Below are positions 22,575 through 33,542 of a DNA stretch of 64,000 nt, piece by piece. The position numbers and the translations under genes were made by a program. This stretch comes from Anthostomella pinea (lineage: Eukaryota; Ascomycota; Sordariomycetes; Xylariales; Xylariaceae), in contig CAUWAG010000011.1 of NCBI GenBank assembly GCA_963556695.1, positions 310,001 through 374,000 of the forward strand. Direction: 5' to 3'. The notes under the pieces are model-generated. The model saw only the letters and a list, made by a program, of their open reading frames with translations, ran no database searches and was not told the DNA's origin. Within the stretch, counting starts at the first letter, position 1, and each line of letters begins with the position of its first letter.

Positions 22575-24004
22575 ATGACGACCCAATTCCATCCTCCCGA
22601 TATCTCCGTGCTAAAGGACAAAGTAGTCGTCCTAACAGGCGTACGTCCTATTTACCTAGCTAATCCCCCTAAATGTCAAAGAGGCCGGTCGCATCCGATA
22701 CTTATGGTATGGTTTGGTATGGTATACTGACCTGAGACCTCCAAACGGTAGGGCGCCCTCGGCGTCGGAGCCGCCGTCGTCCGCCTCCTCCACTCGGCCG
22801 GCGCGCACGTTTTCTTCGGCGACGTCCTCGATGCCGCCGGGCGGGCGCTTGCTGACGAACTCACCGAGAGCAACACCAACACCGACAATCCTTCTCCCTC
22901 TCCCCCACATACATCCACATCCCCACCCAAACCCAAAGTCGTCTTCATCCACACCGACGTAACAAACTACCAGGAAAACCTAGCCCTATTTCAGAAAGCC
23001 CACGAGACATGCGGTCGCATCGACCATGCCATCGCCAATGCCGGACTAGGCGAGCAGGGCAAACCCAGTTTCTTCGATGCGGGGTTGTCGCTAGAGGACG
23101 TGGCGGAGGAGCCGGTTGGGGCGATGAGGTGTTTGGATGTTAATTTGAAGGGGGCGCTTTATTGTGCAAGGATTGCTAGTGTTTATCTGCGGCAGGGGCC
23201 GGTGGATAGGGATGGTGTGTTTAGGGGTGAGGGTGGTGAGGATGGTGAGGATGGAGGTGGAGGGGAATGTGGAGGTGAAGGTGGAGGTGGGGAACAAAAG
23301 GGGGATAGGAGTCTGACGCTCGTGAGCAGTGTTGCAGGCTTTCGGGAAGATCCTGGGTGCGTATTTACCTACATCCATCGACGGATACTCAGTCCCAGAA
23401 CCACGGGGGAGTAAGTGTCTCAACTTACTAAGTACATATGCTAATCTTCACAACCGTCGCTATATCTAGGCTCTACGTATACACCGCAAGCAAGCACGGC
23501 GTTCTGGGGTTAATGCGCTCCCTACGCGGGTGCGTCTTTCCGTCCTTCCGTCCAGCAATCCTCCAATCCTCTACAACACACAACACCCAAGATCTATCTT
23601 CCCGGTTTCCATCTATCACTGCCAGTTTGAGTTTCAGTACTAATAATTACAGCCCCCTAATCAACACCGGCATCCGCACCAACGCCATCTGCCCCTGGAT
23701 GACCCGCACGCGCCTCACCACCAACATCGCCCCCACCTGGGCCGCCGCCGGTCTTCCGTCCAACACACCCGACGACGTCGCCGCCGTCATCGCCGGCGTG
23801 CTCGCTTCCCCCAAAATCAACGGCGGGGCGCTGTACGTCGAGGGTGGGCGGGCCTGGAATGTTGAGGAGGGCATCTTGGCGACGAGGAAGTTGTGGCTTG
23901 GTGCTGGCGAGGAGGGCGAGCGGTTGGAGGAGGATTTGGAGAGGGGGACCAGGCTTATAGGGGGTGGGGAGCATTGGGTTGAGAATGGGAGCTCGCAGGT
24001 TTAG
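22575..24004 (+). CDS. short-chain dehydrogenase/reductase, four exons
   Basis: Exons are 22575-22640, 22752-23356, 23470-23529 and 23653-24004, giving 360 residues. All introns (111, 113 and 123 bp) are GT...AG and phases agree. The ATG has context CGCCATGA. The Rossmann cofactor loop TGGALGVG (residues 21-28) is assembled across intron 1. The ANAG motif sits near residue 117. Ser215, Tyr228 and Lys232 (SSVAGF, YTASK) form the usual SDR active site. These enzymes reduce or oxidise hydroxyl/keto groups with NAD(P)H; the substrate is unknown. Residues about 178-208 form a Gly/Glu-rich low-complexity insert just before the catalytic Ser. The N-terminal half is Pro/Ser/Thr-rich at residues 60-80. 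Confidence 0.87.
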
Positions 24005-25456
24005 GGGGGTCTTTAGTGTTTGGTATTTAATGCTAGTGCTGGAAATAACAGTGGGCTCAAGGGAGCCTCTATCTGATGCGAGCTTACTCAGCCCGTCGTT
24101 GAATTTTGGTTGACGTATCGATACTGTCCTCTCTCTCTCTCTCTCTCTATCATTCTCTCTCATCCAGTCCGGCCCGAACGCTTGTACACCCACGGTACCC
24201 CACAGTATAGCGTATCGTTTCCGTCTCCTCCACCGTGAGGCTCTCTGTGCGCCAGGACTGAGCGAGCTGCCTTCTCCGAGAACCTTTTCAGTAACTCATC
24301 GGCATCTGTTCTAGCCTGCACATCCTAGCACGACAGCGCCATTACCGACATGCGTTAGGGTAGGGTTATGCCCGTAGCTGTGTCACGCATCTTGTCTCAT
24401 CTCTCCCGATATCAAGTTGCCCAGCTGATGCATCTCTTACTAGAAAGGGAGCTTGAAAGATCTGTATTGTTATGGTCCAGCTTCTCAGGTGGCTCGTTGC
24501 CCTTCCTAGATATTCATACAGACAGACTCATAGGCAGTATATATCCTCCGCCTGCCTCACCATGGCTACGACCGTATGGTCGCCGGGTCCGGATTGTGAG
24601 TTCCCGACCCAAGTAGCAGCCTTTCTTTCTTTTAACCGCCCATGCAGTCAATCTTGCAGCCCAGATCTCTCTCGCACGTTTCCCTCCCCAAGAAAGACAA
24701 GAACAAACAAGGCTCTTTCGGAGCGGAACGGAGCCTCAACCGTGTATTCAATTTGGTGCCGTATTCACGAAATCCTTCCTGGTGGAGTCGGCATCTGCGG
24801 TAGCTGATGAACCCGGTTACTCGGGAGAGGTCGCTGTGGGAGAAGTGTTGGAGGACCCGTGTAGTACAGAGGCTTGTTGAAGACATACAGTATACTGCGT
24901 CTACAGCTGGGTCCGGCGGTCTGGCGATTATATTGGATTCCTGTACCTCAATGCTCTCGTTTTCAGTCAACGGAATCAACACAACGGGGAAGGGGGATGG
25001 ATGATGATGATAATTTGCGAGCGGAAGATATGCTGGTTAAGGGATTGCCGTCGTTGTTGCAAAATACGTGGGAGTTCAGGGTGCGCTTGGTGAATTGTTG
25101 TTCTTATCAGTCTGTGTCGATAAGTAGAGATTAGGCTCCCGTGGAAGCTGTTGCAGATGGCCCGATATGCTTCATGGACAGGCGTGTCGTTCAAATCGGA
25201 CAGCTCGTCGTTAGACTGGTAGGTGGCAGGACAGCAGAAATAGCAGAAACAGCAGAGGCAACAGAGTCGGCTCTTAAGTCTGCATCTATGCCGAAATGGC
25301 GTATTGGGACTGAAGAGGTGAACGAGGGTATCGTGCGAGCGGTCGCAGTCACCACTCTTGAGGGCAGCAGCATGGCCTCGGCATCAACACCAGCACCAGC
25401 TTTGGCAGAGATCACGGCGTGTTAGCGCTAGTTTGAACATGCCCGTCAACGTGACC
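24005..25456. other. intergenic with a CT microsatellite
   Basis: A (CT)n tract lies at 24128-24162. Several open frames of 70-115 codons exist on both strands, none with a domain or persuasive start. No gene supported. Confidence 0.4.
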
Positions 25457-25458
25457 TA

Positions 25459-25530
25459 CCATCCCCCCCATAGAAGTCGGCCACCCCCACTAGTCGGCCA
25501 GCCAGATTGTGGGGTCACCACCAAAACTCC
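25459..25530 (+). repeat. pogo left terminal inverted repeat
   Basis: It starts CCATCCCCCCCATAGAAG and pairs with 27607-27679 in inverted orientation with about five mismatches. Confidence 0.92.
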
Positions 25531-25755
25531 TACATGTTCACTTATACGGATTCAGCCTGATATTGAAGTTATTGACGATGTATTTAGTGCTCTAGATAGC
25601 CCTGATCTTGAGGTTTTCTCCAATGCTGAGTTTACCCCTCCTGACTTACGTAATTAGGGAGCTATCACCCCGCTTTTCCTACCCTAAATGGAGATTTTCA
25701 AGGCTCTCCTGAAGCCTTGTTCTGTATGCACCGCAGCATCGTATAGTCGCCCAAA

Positions 25756-27525
25756 ATGCCTCCGTATTCGTATACAAAGGATTAGATGGCGAATGCCATC
25801 TTAGATAACACGGATGAGGGCCTCTCTGTGCGAAAAAGCGCTCAAAAACACGGTATTCCGCACCAAACGCTCTCTGATCGACTCGGTGGCAAGCCTACCA
25901 GAACTCAAGCCCACACACAACAACAGAGACTCTCCCCTGCTCAAGAAACGACTATAACAAAGTGGATTTTACTTCAAGGAAAGCTGGGCTTAGCCCCTTC
26001 GCACTCCCTGGTTCGTGAGATCATCAAGCAGGTGTTGAAGAAGAACGGAGATGAGGGCCCCCTAGGAGACACCTTCATGGCAGCTTTTAAGCGCCGCAAC
26101 CCCCAGATCAAGACGAAAATCGGCAAAAGGATGGAAGCAGCACGCTTCAAGGGGTTCAGGCCCAAGTCAGTCAACTGGTTCTTCGAAATTATCGAAGATT
26201 ACGGCTGGGTCAAGCCAAAGAACACGTACAATATCGATAAGGGCGGCATCATGTCGGGTTTTGGTAGCTATAACTACCCCTTTAATTCCGGAGAAATTCT
26301 GATAAGATTCACAGGCATCGACTCTCTGGTTCTAGGTAGTTCTGCTACCAAGAAGGCTTTTTTAAAGAGCCCTCAAGGCCGTAGCTGGACCTCCTTCATT
26401 GAGACCATCTCAGCAACTGGGAAAATTCTCAAACCAGGCATTATCTTCAAGGGGAAGGACCTCCGAGCCCAGTGGTTTATAGAGGAGTTCCGAAAGACTG
26501 CCGATTGGCATTATATATGCTCAGAAAACGGCTGGACTTCCAATGACATCGCCTGCAAGTGGCTAGAAGATGTCTTTATACCACAGACAGACGCAGAACG
26601 AGGAGGAGACCAGTCCAAAGCGATCCTTTTGATACTGGATGGCCACAAGAGCCACACCTCCGTGCGTATACAGTTTCTTCTTATTTTATTGGGACTTCCT
26701 TTATTTTTTCCAGATTTAATATAGTCTAACGGGTGCCAATATGACAAATTCATGACCATGTGTTATTTCAACAACATCTTGCTCTGTTTCTTTCTTGCGT
26801 ATACTAGTCACGGCATGCAACCCCTGGATAATGGTCCCTATAATGCCCTGAAGGCATACTACCAGAAATTCCTCTCTGAGCTGAATTCCTTGACAGATGC
26901 CTCGCCTGTTGACAAGATCAACTTCATCCGGTGCTATAGCAAGGCCAGCCCTGCTGCCTTCACGAAGCAAAACATCCTCTCCGGCTTCAAGGTCACTGGA
27001 TGTTATCCTATCAGCCGCAGGAAGTGCTTAAAGCACCCAGAGATACAAGAAGAGAAGAGAAAGACCCCCGAGCCTGATACCCCTGAAAGCTCTGAACCAG
27101 GGGACCAACGGACGCCTACTACGAGCCGCCAGATCATGGATTTCGGGAAAAATAAGTCCCCAGGGACCAGACTGAAGTACAGGAAGATATCTAACGCGTT
27201 CAAGGCTAAGGAGACCGAAGTTGTGATTAAGGATAGGAAGATCAAGGCTCTGGAGGCTGAATTGGAGCGGCTACGGCCAAAGAAGCGGAAGAAGATCCCC
27301 AATCCTAACGGGAAGTTCAGAACAGTGACAGAGATATTGTCTCATGGAGGTACCATTAGCCCTGATACAGGCGCAGAAGTACATGAGCCGATGATTATTG
27401 AGTCGGAGGATAAAGAGGAAAATAAGGATGAACCCTCTGAAGAGGAGGTTTTGGAGGCCCTACAGGAGCCTAGGCACACCCGTTCGGGCCGAGCCATTCG
27501 GGCGCCCGCACGACTGTACAAGTAA
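25756..27525 (+). CDS. pogo-type transposase (HTH + DDE_1)
   Basis: Exons are 25756-26661 and 26725-27525, with a 63-bp intron (GTGCGT...TATAG). From the first ATG (MPPYSYTKD) the tenth codon is TAG (25783-25785), followed at once by ATG 25786, from which the rest is open (about 558 residues). Domains in order: a psq-type helix-turn-helix (residues 10-50), a CENP-B-like helix-turn-helix (60-140) and the DDE_1 catalytic core. Acidic residues are Asp161 (NIDKG, where many relatives have DE), Asp295 (LDGHKSH) and Asp337 (QPLDNG). The tail is charged with a coiled-coil stretch and ends RSGRAIRAPARLYK. It would cut the element at its inverted ends. The only lesion seen is the TAG, which would not matter if translation begins at 25786. 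Confidence 0.88.
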
Positions 27526-27606
27526 ACAGCTTCAGCGCTTTCGAATGATAATACTTCCATAAATCTCCGATCTGAATAGCTTCATTCGTGTGTGGGTGAA
27601 TAAAGG

Positions 27607-27679
27607 GGCATTTTGGTGGTGAACCCACAATTTGGCTGGCCGACTAGTGGGGGTGGCCGACTTCTATGGGGGGGATGGG
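27607..27679 (-). repeat. pogo right terminal inverted repeat
   Basis: Inverted partner of the left end, ending CTATGGGGGGGATGGG before the TA. Confidence 0.92.
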
Positions 27680-27681
27680 TA

Positions 27682-29829
27682 TCTGGCTCCAGCCTTTCAG
27701 GCCACTGCGAACCGGTGTGATCTGCTCGCGGCCGGCCAGCTTAGTGACACGGTGCTCGTAGCGTAAGCCTTCAGATCCTCCCGTCTGATCGAGGGTTTGC
27801 GGTCATGCTTGTCACTTGAGCCATTGGGAAGTAGGTGTCTCCGCTTTTGTACCATCACTGTGTTCATTGGCGCTGGCTTGGGTGGCGCCAGCAATCGCGA
27901 CATGCTGGTTCTGGCCACGATTTTTCAGAAGCGCGATGTGCGATGCCTCAACCCGTTACCCCGTTCCAGATTTGGTTCAGCGCAATGAACAAGCGGCAAC
28001 GGCAGATTGGGAGAAGAACGGAGCATTGAGGTGAAAACGCTCGTTTGTGGCGGCCACGGGCAACGCACCATCGAGAAGGTTGATGAGTGAGACGTGACGG
28101 GGAAGGGTGACATGACCGACGACGGCATGGCGGTCTTGCGTATGGGTGTTCGCGAGAGACAGTCTGGTCTGGGGAATCTCTTGCCTCCCACAATCTCCTG
28201 TGGTGTTGTGTTCAAGCGGGTGGCATTGTGACCGGCGGTGGAGGTCACACGTCACACCAAGTACCGATGAGGCTCTGCAGCACGTGATACATTCCCCTAT
28301 AGGTCTCCTTACGCGCATCTTGACAATTGTATGTCCTACCTTTACCTGTATACTATCAAAGAAGTAAAATAAGAACCGTCGTTGCATCAAGCTGTTTAAC
28401 GGGATCCGATTCCACAGTGCCCTCGTTGAGTGCGAAACTGAACCTAAATCGGAGCTGAAGCCATTGCCTGTTGACCCTTCCCACGACTGTGTTTTGTCCG
28501 TACTGTTAACACTTTACTATCCAATTTTAGTCGAAGTAGAAAGATACATCGACGCCGGCGGCGGAGTGGACGAGTCTACACGTAAGCAATCTTGATCTGT
28601 TGGCATTCAACCACCGCGGATACCGCGTTGATATCTATCGAGTTAAGAATTGAGAAGACCCTTCGTTGGGACCTGGGAGAAGGGCGAAGCCGGGAGGGGG
28701 GGGATTCGCAGATTTGGAGCGTCAGCGGCGTTTGTGTGGTGGGTCAGGGCAGGGCGTGCGTGTGGCTGCGCTGCCGTTGCCGACGTAGAGAGACGCCAGC
28801 TAGCCAGCCCAGATGAGCTGCCGGCGCATGTATGCTTCCGGTCAGAGTTGCGAAGCCCGCATGCACGCCATATGGATCATCACATGGAATTCGTCATGTG
28901 ATTCATGTTTGTGGCCGATCGTTGGTGATCTAGAGCCCCAAGTTGACCGCTGGCCCCCGACCCCTGACCAGGCCTCGACCACGACCCCTGGATTCATACT
29001 CGCGAGTTCTCCACTATGTATATTAATCCTGACCGTGAGATTCTCAACGTACAGGTTGGCGATGACTACAAGCTCAGATCGCAAGCTTTCACCCCTACAT
29101 AGGTACTTTCCAATACTTCACCACCGCACCAACGCACCGACTCTAGCAGGGTAGCAACTCACATTCCTGACTTCGCCAGCCATTACCTCCCGACTGCCCT
29201 TCCCGACCTGGCTGATCAACCAGCCCTCGAGCGGAATGTGAAAGGTCTCTGTTTCTCGACACTCGAGCTGAAGATAAGAGGTGTGCTAGTCATGCACCTA
29301 CCTATCCATACAGGCATAAAAAGCAACGAAGTAAAAAAGCAACGGAATCGGAGAGTCTGCCCCGTACCCCATGTCTCTCCACCATGTCTCAGCCCGATCT
29401 CTACGCTAAGATGCATAGCGATCGGCATCACTTTCAGCTTCGCAGCACCGTATATCTTCTTTTCTTGTTGTCGTCGGGCCCGAGTCGAACCGCCGCATTG
29501 GGAAGGTTGGAGGAGAGCTAGATTCGAAGAAAAGAAAAAGTAATTCATCGTGGGCGCATATGCATGTCTAGGTTTTGCCATGTGGCGGGATGCTTGCTCT
29601 GGAGCCCGAGATCCCGCTTCCAAGCTGCGTGTCTGGGTGTTGAACATGTGACGTCGTCTGTCTCATATCATGGCTGCTGCAACGCTCCATCTGTTTCTCC
29701 TTGGTCTATCGACTCGTCTGAGCTTTCTCCATCTTGCTTGCTCGAACTGATGCGGTAGAGAGACCGTGTTCCATTGCAGCTATAGTGGTTCAGCACATCC
29801 GCCTCCGCTGCCGCCGACTCGAGTCCACG
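27682..29829. other. intergenic, no supported gene
   Basis: Many overlapping open frames of 60-140 codons appear on both strands but none has a recognisable domain. 28190-28220 shares a short GTGGTGTT...AAGCG...GGCATTGTG string with 47105-47140. A T-arm-like GGTTCGACTC near 29480 (minus) is not part of a foldable tRNA. Confidence 0.4.
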
Positions 29830-30837
29830 ATGGCGACAGGCAAGAAGCGCCCAACATTCCTCGAGTCCATGTGTCTGCCCCTCAAGACCTTCGCCCTCGA
29901 CATATCCAAGCTGCGGTCTAAGCTGCGGTCGAAGCCAAAGTCCAAGCCCAAACCAAGTCCAACATCAAACCCGAAGCCGCAGCCGAAACCCTGGGTCCGC
30001 GTCAACACCACCATCCCCCTCCCCCATCCCGACATACAACCACCCGTCCTCAAAACCGCCCGCCTAACCATCCGCCCCCTGACCCTCTCCGACCTACACG
30101 CCTACCACGCCCTCCGCCGGCAACCCGCCGCAATGACATACAGCACATACGCGCGGCCCGACCTTAGTCTCACCGAGACAACCGCGAAGCTCCTCACTAA
30201 TATCCCCACCTTTGACCCCAATTCCAACACCAGCAACAGCAACAGCAACAACAACTACTACTTCGGCATCTTCCTAAGCAGCACAAACCAACTAATAGGC
30301 GAAGGCGGCGTCCACACATTGAGCTCGCCAATGTGCGGGTGGCCGGAACTGGGATACAAGTTTGGCGTCGAGCATTGGGGGTGCGGGTATGGGACGGAGT
30401 TTGTACGGGGGTTTTTGGGGTGGTGGTGGGTGTTGCATCGGGAGGTTCAGCAAAAACAAGTATATGGGGATTCGGTTGTCGGCAAGGGCGGGCGTGGTAT
30501 TACTGAGGAGAGCGCCAGCTGGTGTTGCGACGGGATGGGGGATGAGAGTATAGGGGAGGAGGAGGAAATGGACATGGAAAAGGAGAAGGACATGGGGGAA
30601 ATGGGACTGGCACCGGGACTGGCACCGGAACTGCAACCGAAACCGGCCGGAGCCAGGGGAGAGGCAGAAGCTGCAGAACAGATATGCGCCTGGACGGCAG
30701 TGGAGAACCGGCGCAGTCAGTGGGTTTTAATCAAGGCGGGCTTTCGGCCGTTCATGTGCTGGGAGTGGCGGGGGGAACAGGTGATAGGCTGGCGATCCGG
30801 CGCTCCAGCTCTCCAGAATCGACATAAAAGGAGGTAA
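29830..30837 (+). CDS. GNAT (RimJ/RimL-like) acetyltransferase
   Basis: The ATG at 29830 (CCACGATGGCG) opens a single frame of 335 residues. A basic Pro/Lys/Ser-rich linker (residues about 35-57) precedes LKTARLTIRPLTLSDLHAYH, the start typical of the Acetyltransf_3 group. The core includes YFGIFLSSTNQLIGEGG and ELGYKFGVEHWGCGYGTEFV, the acetyl-CoA loop region. An acidic Met/Glu-rich low-complexity insert (about residues 237-280) separates this from the final strands (CAWTAVENRRSQWVLIKAGF). Family members acetylate N-terminal or small-molecule amines; the substrate is unknown. The insert makes it longer than usual family members (~180-250 residues); unrecognised introns could explain part of it. 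Confidence 0.78.
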   Translation: MATGKKRPTFLESMCLPLKTFALDISKLRSKLRSKPKSKPKPSPTSNPKPQPKPWVRVNTTIPLPHPDIQPPVLKTARLTIRPLTLSDLHAYHALRRQPAAMTYSTYARPDLSLTETTAKLLTNIPTFDPNSNTSNSNSNNNYYFGIFLSSTNQLIGEGGVHTLSSPMCGWPELGYKFGVEHWGCGYGTEFVRGFLGWWWVLHREVQQKQVYGDSVVGKGGRGITEESASWCCDGMGDESIGEEEEMDMEKEKDMGEMGLAPGLAPELQPKPAGARGEAEAAEQICAWTAVENRRSQWVLIKAGFRPFMCWEWRGEQVIGWRSGAPALQNRHKRR

Positions 30838-32980
30838 TATGATCAATCCTTTGGTTTGCGGGTTGTGAGCGCGCGGGCATGGGACTTCGGGTCTGGCTTG
30901 TTTCCTCGTTTTTGCATAGCTGGTGTCGTTATCGGTGCTTTCTGTACTTTGCTTTGTCGGCTTGTGCCTTTGAGGTTTGTCTCTCTTCCGTTGAGAAATT
31001 ACAGGTTCATGATTGCGGATATAGGTTCTCAGGATGTAGTAGCTTACTGGAAGTAGCCGTTGGTAGATCAAGGGGTGAAAGCATTCGAGTCCAACGGACA
31101 GCCGTAGCATCATGTATATCGGCAGCCCCATATCATCAATACCCTTTCTGGCCGGGGCGACAGTCACGCTAGCCCTGAGTATCATCTCGATAATTTCCAT
31201 GCCTGTTCGAGTTTCTCTTTGGCGAGTCTGTTCCATCTGCCTAGGCATAGCCTGCCGGCCTCGTTCCCTGAGCTTGTTCTTCCGCCGGGACCAGCTCTTC
31301 AACGAGACGTAAGTATGGAGTGATTGATAAGGTATAGTGGCCTGAATATCTAGCGGTGAGGTTTGGGAGCTCCATCTACATCGCTAGGGACATCGAAATA
31401 GTGGGTATTAGTAAGTAAACTTGCCTGGGACGAACTTGGGTTGATCTGGCTTGCCGCGGAAGAATAACTCCGCACATGTTCATCCATACCTGTTCTCGAC
31501 TAGCATGCCCTGACACTCTTTTCCATAGTACAATTTCCGCAGCCTATTCCATTCACAAGCTCACGGTAGACCTTCGCGCGCCCTCTCGCAGACCAGAGCT
31601 GAGGCTCAACTTGGGCCGTCGCGATCTCGCTCGGAGGGGGAAAGGCACAGTCGCTCCTCCAACAAGCCTGAACCGCCACGCCGCCGGGTCCGAGTCGGGA
31701 TCCTGATCCGCTTGCTCGGGCGGAGTCGTCGGTGGAGCAGACAATTGCGTATTCGAAGCCCAGAGACCCGGCAGTTGTAAGCCCGTGAACGACGCCTTGC
31801 TTGTGGGCTCTATCGAGGTTGTCGAGTCTTGCATACTCGATTTCGTAGAAAGTGTGCAGTTGCATGCCTACCGTGCCCCTATATCCGGTCCCTGTGGCAG
31901 CTTGTCTTGCGGTATGCGTGGTTCCGATTCAGACAGGGACGTCTTGGGAAAGGCCCGGGCTGTGTACCTATTCGGCAAGGTGATGTTGTTTCCATCCATA
32001 CTAGCTCACGCCTGCTCGATCCGAATTCTGCTATCCTTCTACTTCCGTTTTGGTCGGCTTGTTGCAGCGCGACATATGTCGTTCTTCTCTACCCGCACCA
32101 CGTGGCAACGTCATTGTGTCCCAGACGTTGCTGCGCCAGAGTCCCAACACTCTCAACACGCTTCCCGAGTGTCGGTAATGGGGTCGTAGAAGCTGCCGGA
32201 GACCTTTTCGGGTGGCGGTCGATGGTAGTCGTAACGGGCGACCACAGATGGCCCGAGGTCTTGGGCGGCTGATGTAGTGATGCACTGGAGCCATATGCGG
32301 GCGACAGGGCGAATGATGATGCGGTGATTGAGCTGAGGGCTCCAGTTGGTGAATGTGGAAGGCGACTAGGAGGGAAGCCCGGGTCGCGGTCCATTTGGGT
32401 TGTCGGTCGGCGGGAAGCGGTCTTGAGACTGGGTTTGAGGGCTGCGGTGGGTGTCGTTGTTGTGGTTCGCAGTACACCGCGAGTATTGGATGTGGCACAT
32501 GCGATGGAACTTGAGATGGTGCTGGGCTGGGCTGGGTGATGGCGGCAGGGTCAGCCGCCTGTGCATCATCCTGTTGGAGGTGGGCGTGCACATAGGGCGC
32601 GGAACAACGTGGGCCCCTGCCACGCGCGGAATATCCGATGTCAGCGGGCAAGCGGGATCAAAGCAAGAGCAGGAGCAGCGTCCTTCTATTCTACTGCCCG
32701 TCCTCTCGGCTCGGGCTTTTATGGTTTCCACGCTTCTTCAACTGAATCTCTTCTCGTCTGTCCTTCTGCCTCCATCTCCCGTCCACTGCTTCACAGAAAC
32801 TTTTGGTTGCACCCGGCCGACTCTATCATCCGAAGATCATCTCGTGATGCCCGACTCACCGGCGCCATCGGTTCCCAAGAAGGAGATCAGAGATACGCCA
32901 CCCCCAACCGACATTTCTCCCAGAGGCGAGTCTACCTTTTCTCCAGCAGTCTGATGAGGTAGCCAGACATTCTGATTAAC
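30838..32980. other. intergenic, no firmly supported gene
   Basis: Several long open frames overlap on both strands (for example 31865-31500 minus, starting at an ATG, 121 codons; and 32451-32954 plus). None shows a domain, and they overlap each other, as GC-rich DNA often does. Left unassigned. Confidence 0.4.
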
Positions 32981-33373
32981 ATGGCCTACGGAAGCTCGGC
33001 ACAACAACCGCCACAGCCTACTGCGGAGCCAGCGACCGATGATGTGTCCACCCAATACTTCACTGCTCATGTTCGAGCCGCGGTGTTTTTTACAAAGGAG
33101 GCTGTCACCACGAGGGCACTACTCCAACCTGTTCACCTGCCCATGGCGAGACTCCACCTCTGCCTTTCGGCCAATGTGGACTACACTCACCTCCCCACCA
33201 TGACGAAGCTGGAGCCAAGCATAACGATTGCGGGTGGTGTGAGCGCACCCGAGGTAATCACTATGGCGAAGTCAACAGGCTACATTTCATTGGATCCGGA
33301 TGTGGACAATGGAGAGCGGTTCAAGCAGCTCATCAAAGGCGGCAACGATGATATCCGCCAGGATGCAATCATG
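32981..33373 (+). pseudogene. Tel1/ATM-type PI3K-like kinase fragment
   Basis: After a non-matching N-terminal stretch from ATG 32981, residues from about 47 on read like the start of the catalytic domain of Tel1/ATM kinases: YTHLPTMTKLEPSITIAGGV, SAPEVIT, then FKQLIKGGNDDIRQDAIM. The GGNDD-RQDA string is the family's nucleotide-binding signature. Everything after DAIM, including the catalytic and activation loops, is missing. Tel1 senses DNA ends and maintains telomeres; this piece cannot act as a kinase. The frame runs on to 33415 through unrelated sequence. The break coincides with GTAACCCTAACCCTAAG, which could be an intron donor or a telomere-like repeat. Confidence 0.72.
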
Positions 33374-33390
33374 GTAACCCTAACCCTAAG
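33374..33390. repeat. two telomere-like repeats (TAACCC)
   Basis: GTAACCCTAACCCTAAG directly follows the Tel1 fragment. On the minus strand it reads TTAGGG twice. Only two units, so chance or an intron start remains possible. Confidence 0.5.
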
Positions 33391-33542
33391 CCTCCTTTCT
33401 CTTAAGAATTACTAGGTTAAAACTAACAATGGTGCCGATTTAAACGTATAAAATCAGCGAGAAAATTTATAGCTTCAAAATATATACAAAGGGAAAAATA
33501 ATTAAAGAAAAATAACCCGATTAATGTGATGGTTACTACGTC

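Larger units (their letters stand above)
25459..27679 (+). mobile_element. pogo/Fot-type DNA transposon, well preserved
   Basis: The 2.2-kb element is bounded by ~70-bp terminal inverted repeats with only a few mismatches and is flanked by TA (25457-25458 and 27680-27681). It carries a single transposase gene. The close match of the two ends and the almost fully open gene suggest recent activity. Confidence 0.93.

Noticed and set aside
25141..25425. Overlapping Ala/Ser/Thr-rich frames on both strands left of the pogo element
   Set aside because: Neither strand offers a convincing ATG or domain.
29470..29530. Possible tRNA on the minus strand with a GGTTCGACTC B-box-like string
   Set aside because: No acceptor or anticodon stem can be paired around it; the T-arm itself does not close.
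31500..32960. Cluster of long overlapping open frames on both strands
   Set aside because: They overlap each other in GC-rich DNA and none contains a recognisable motif; real genes here would need transcript support.
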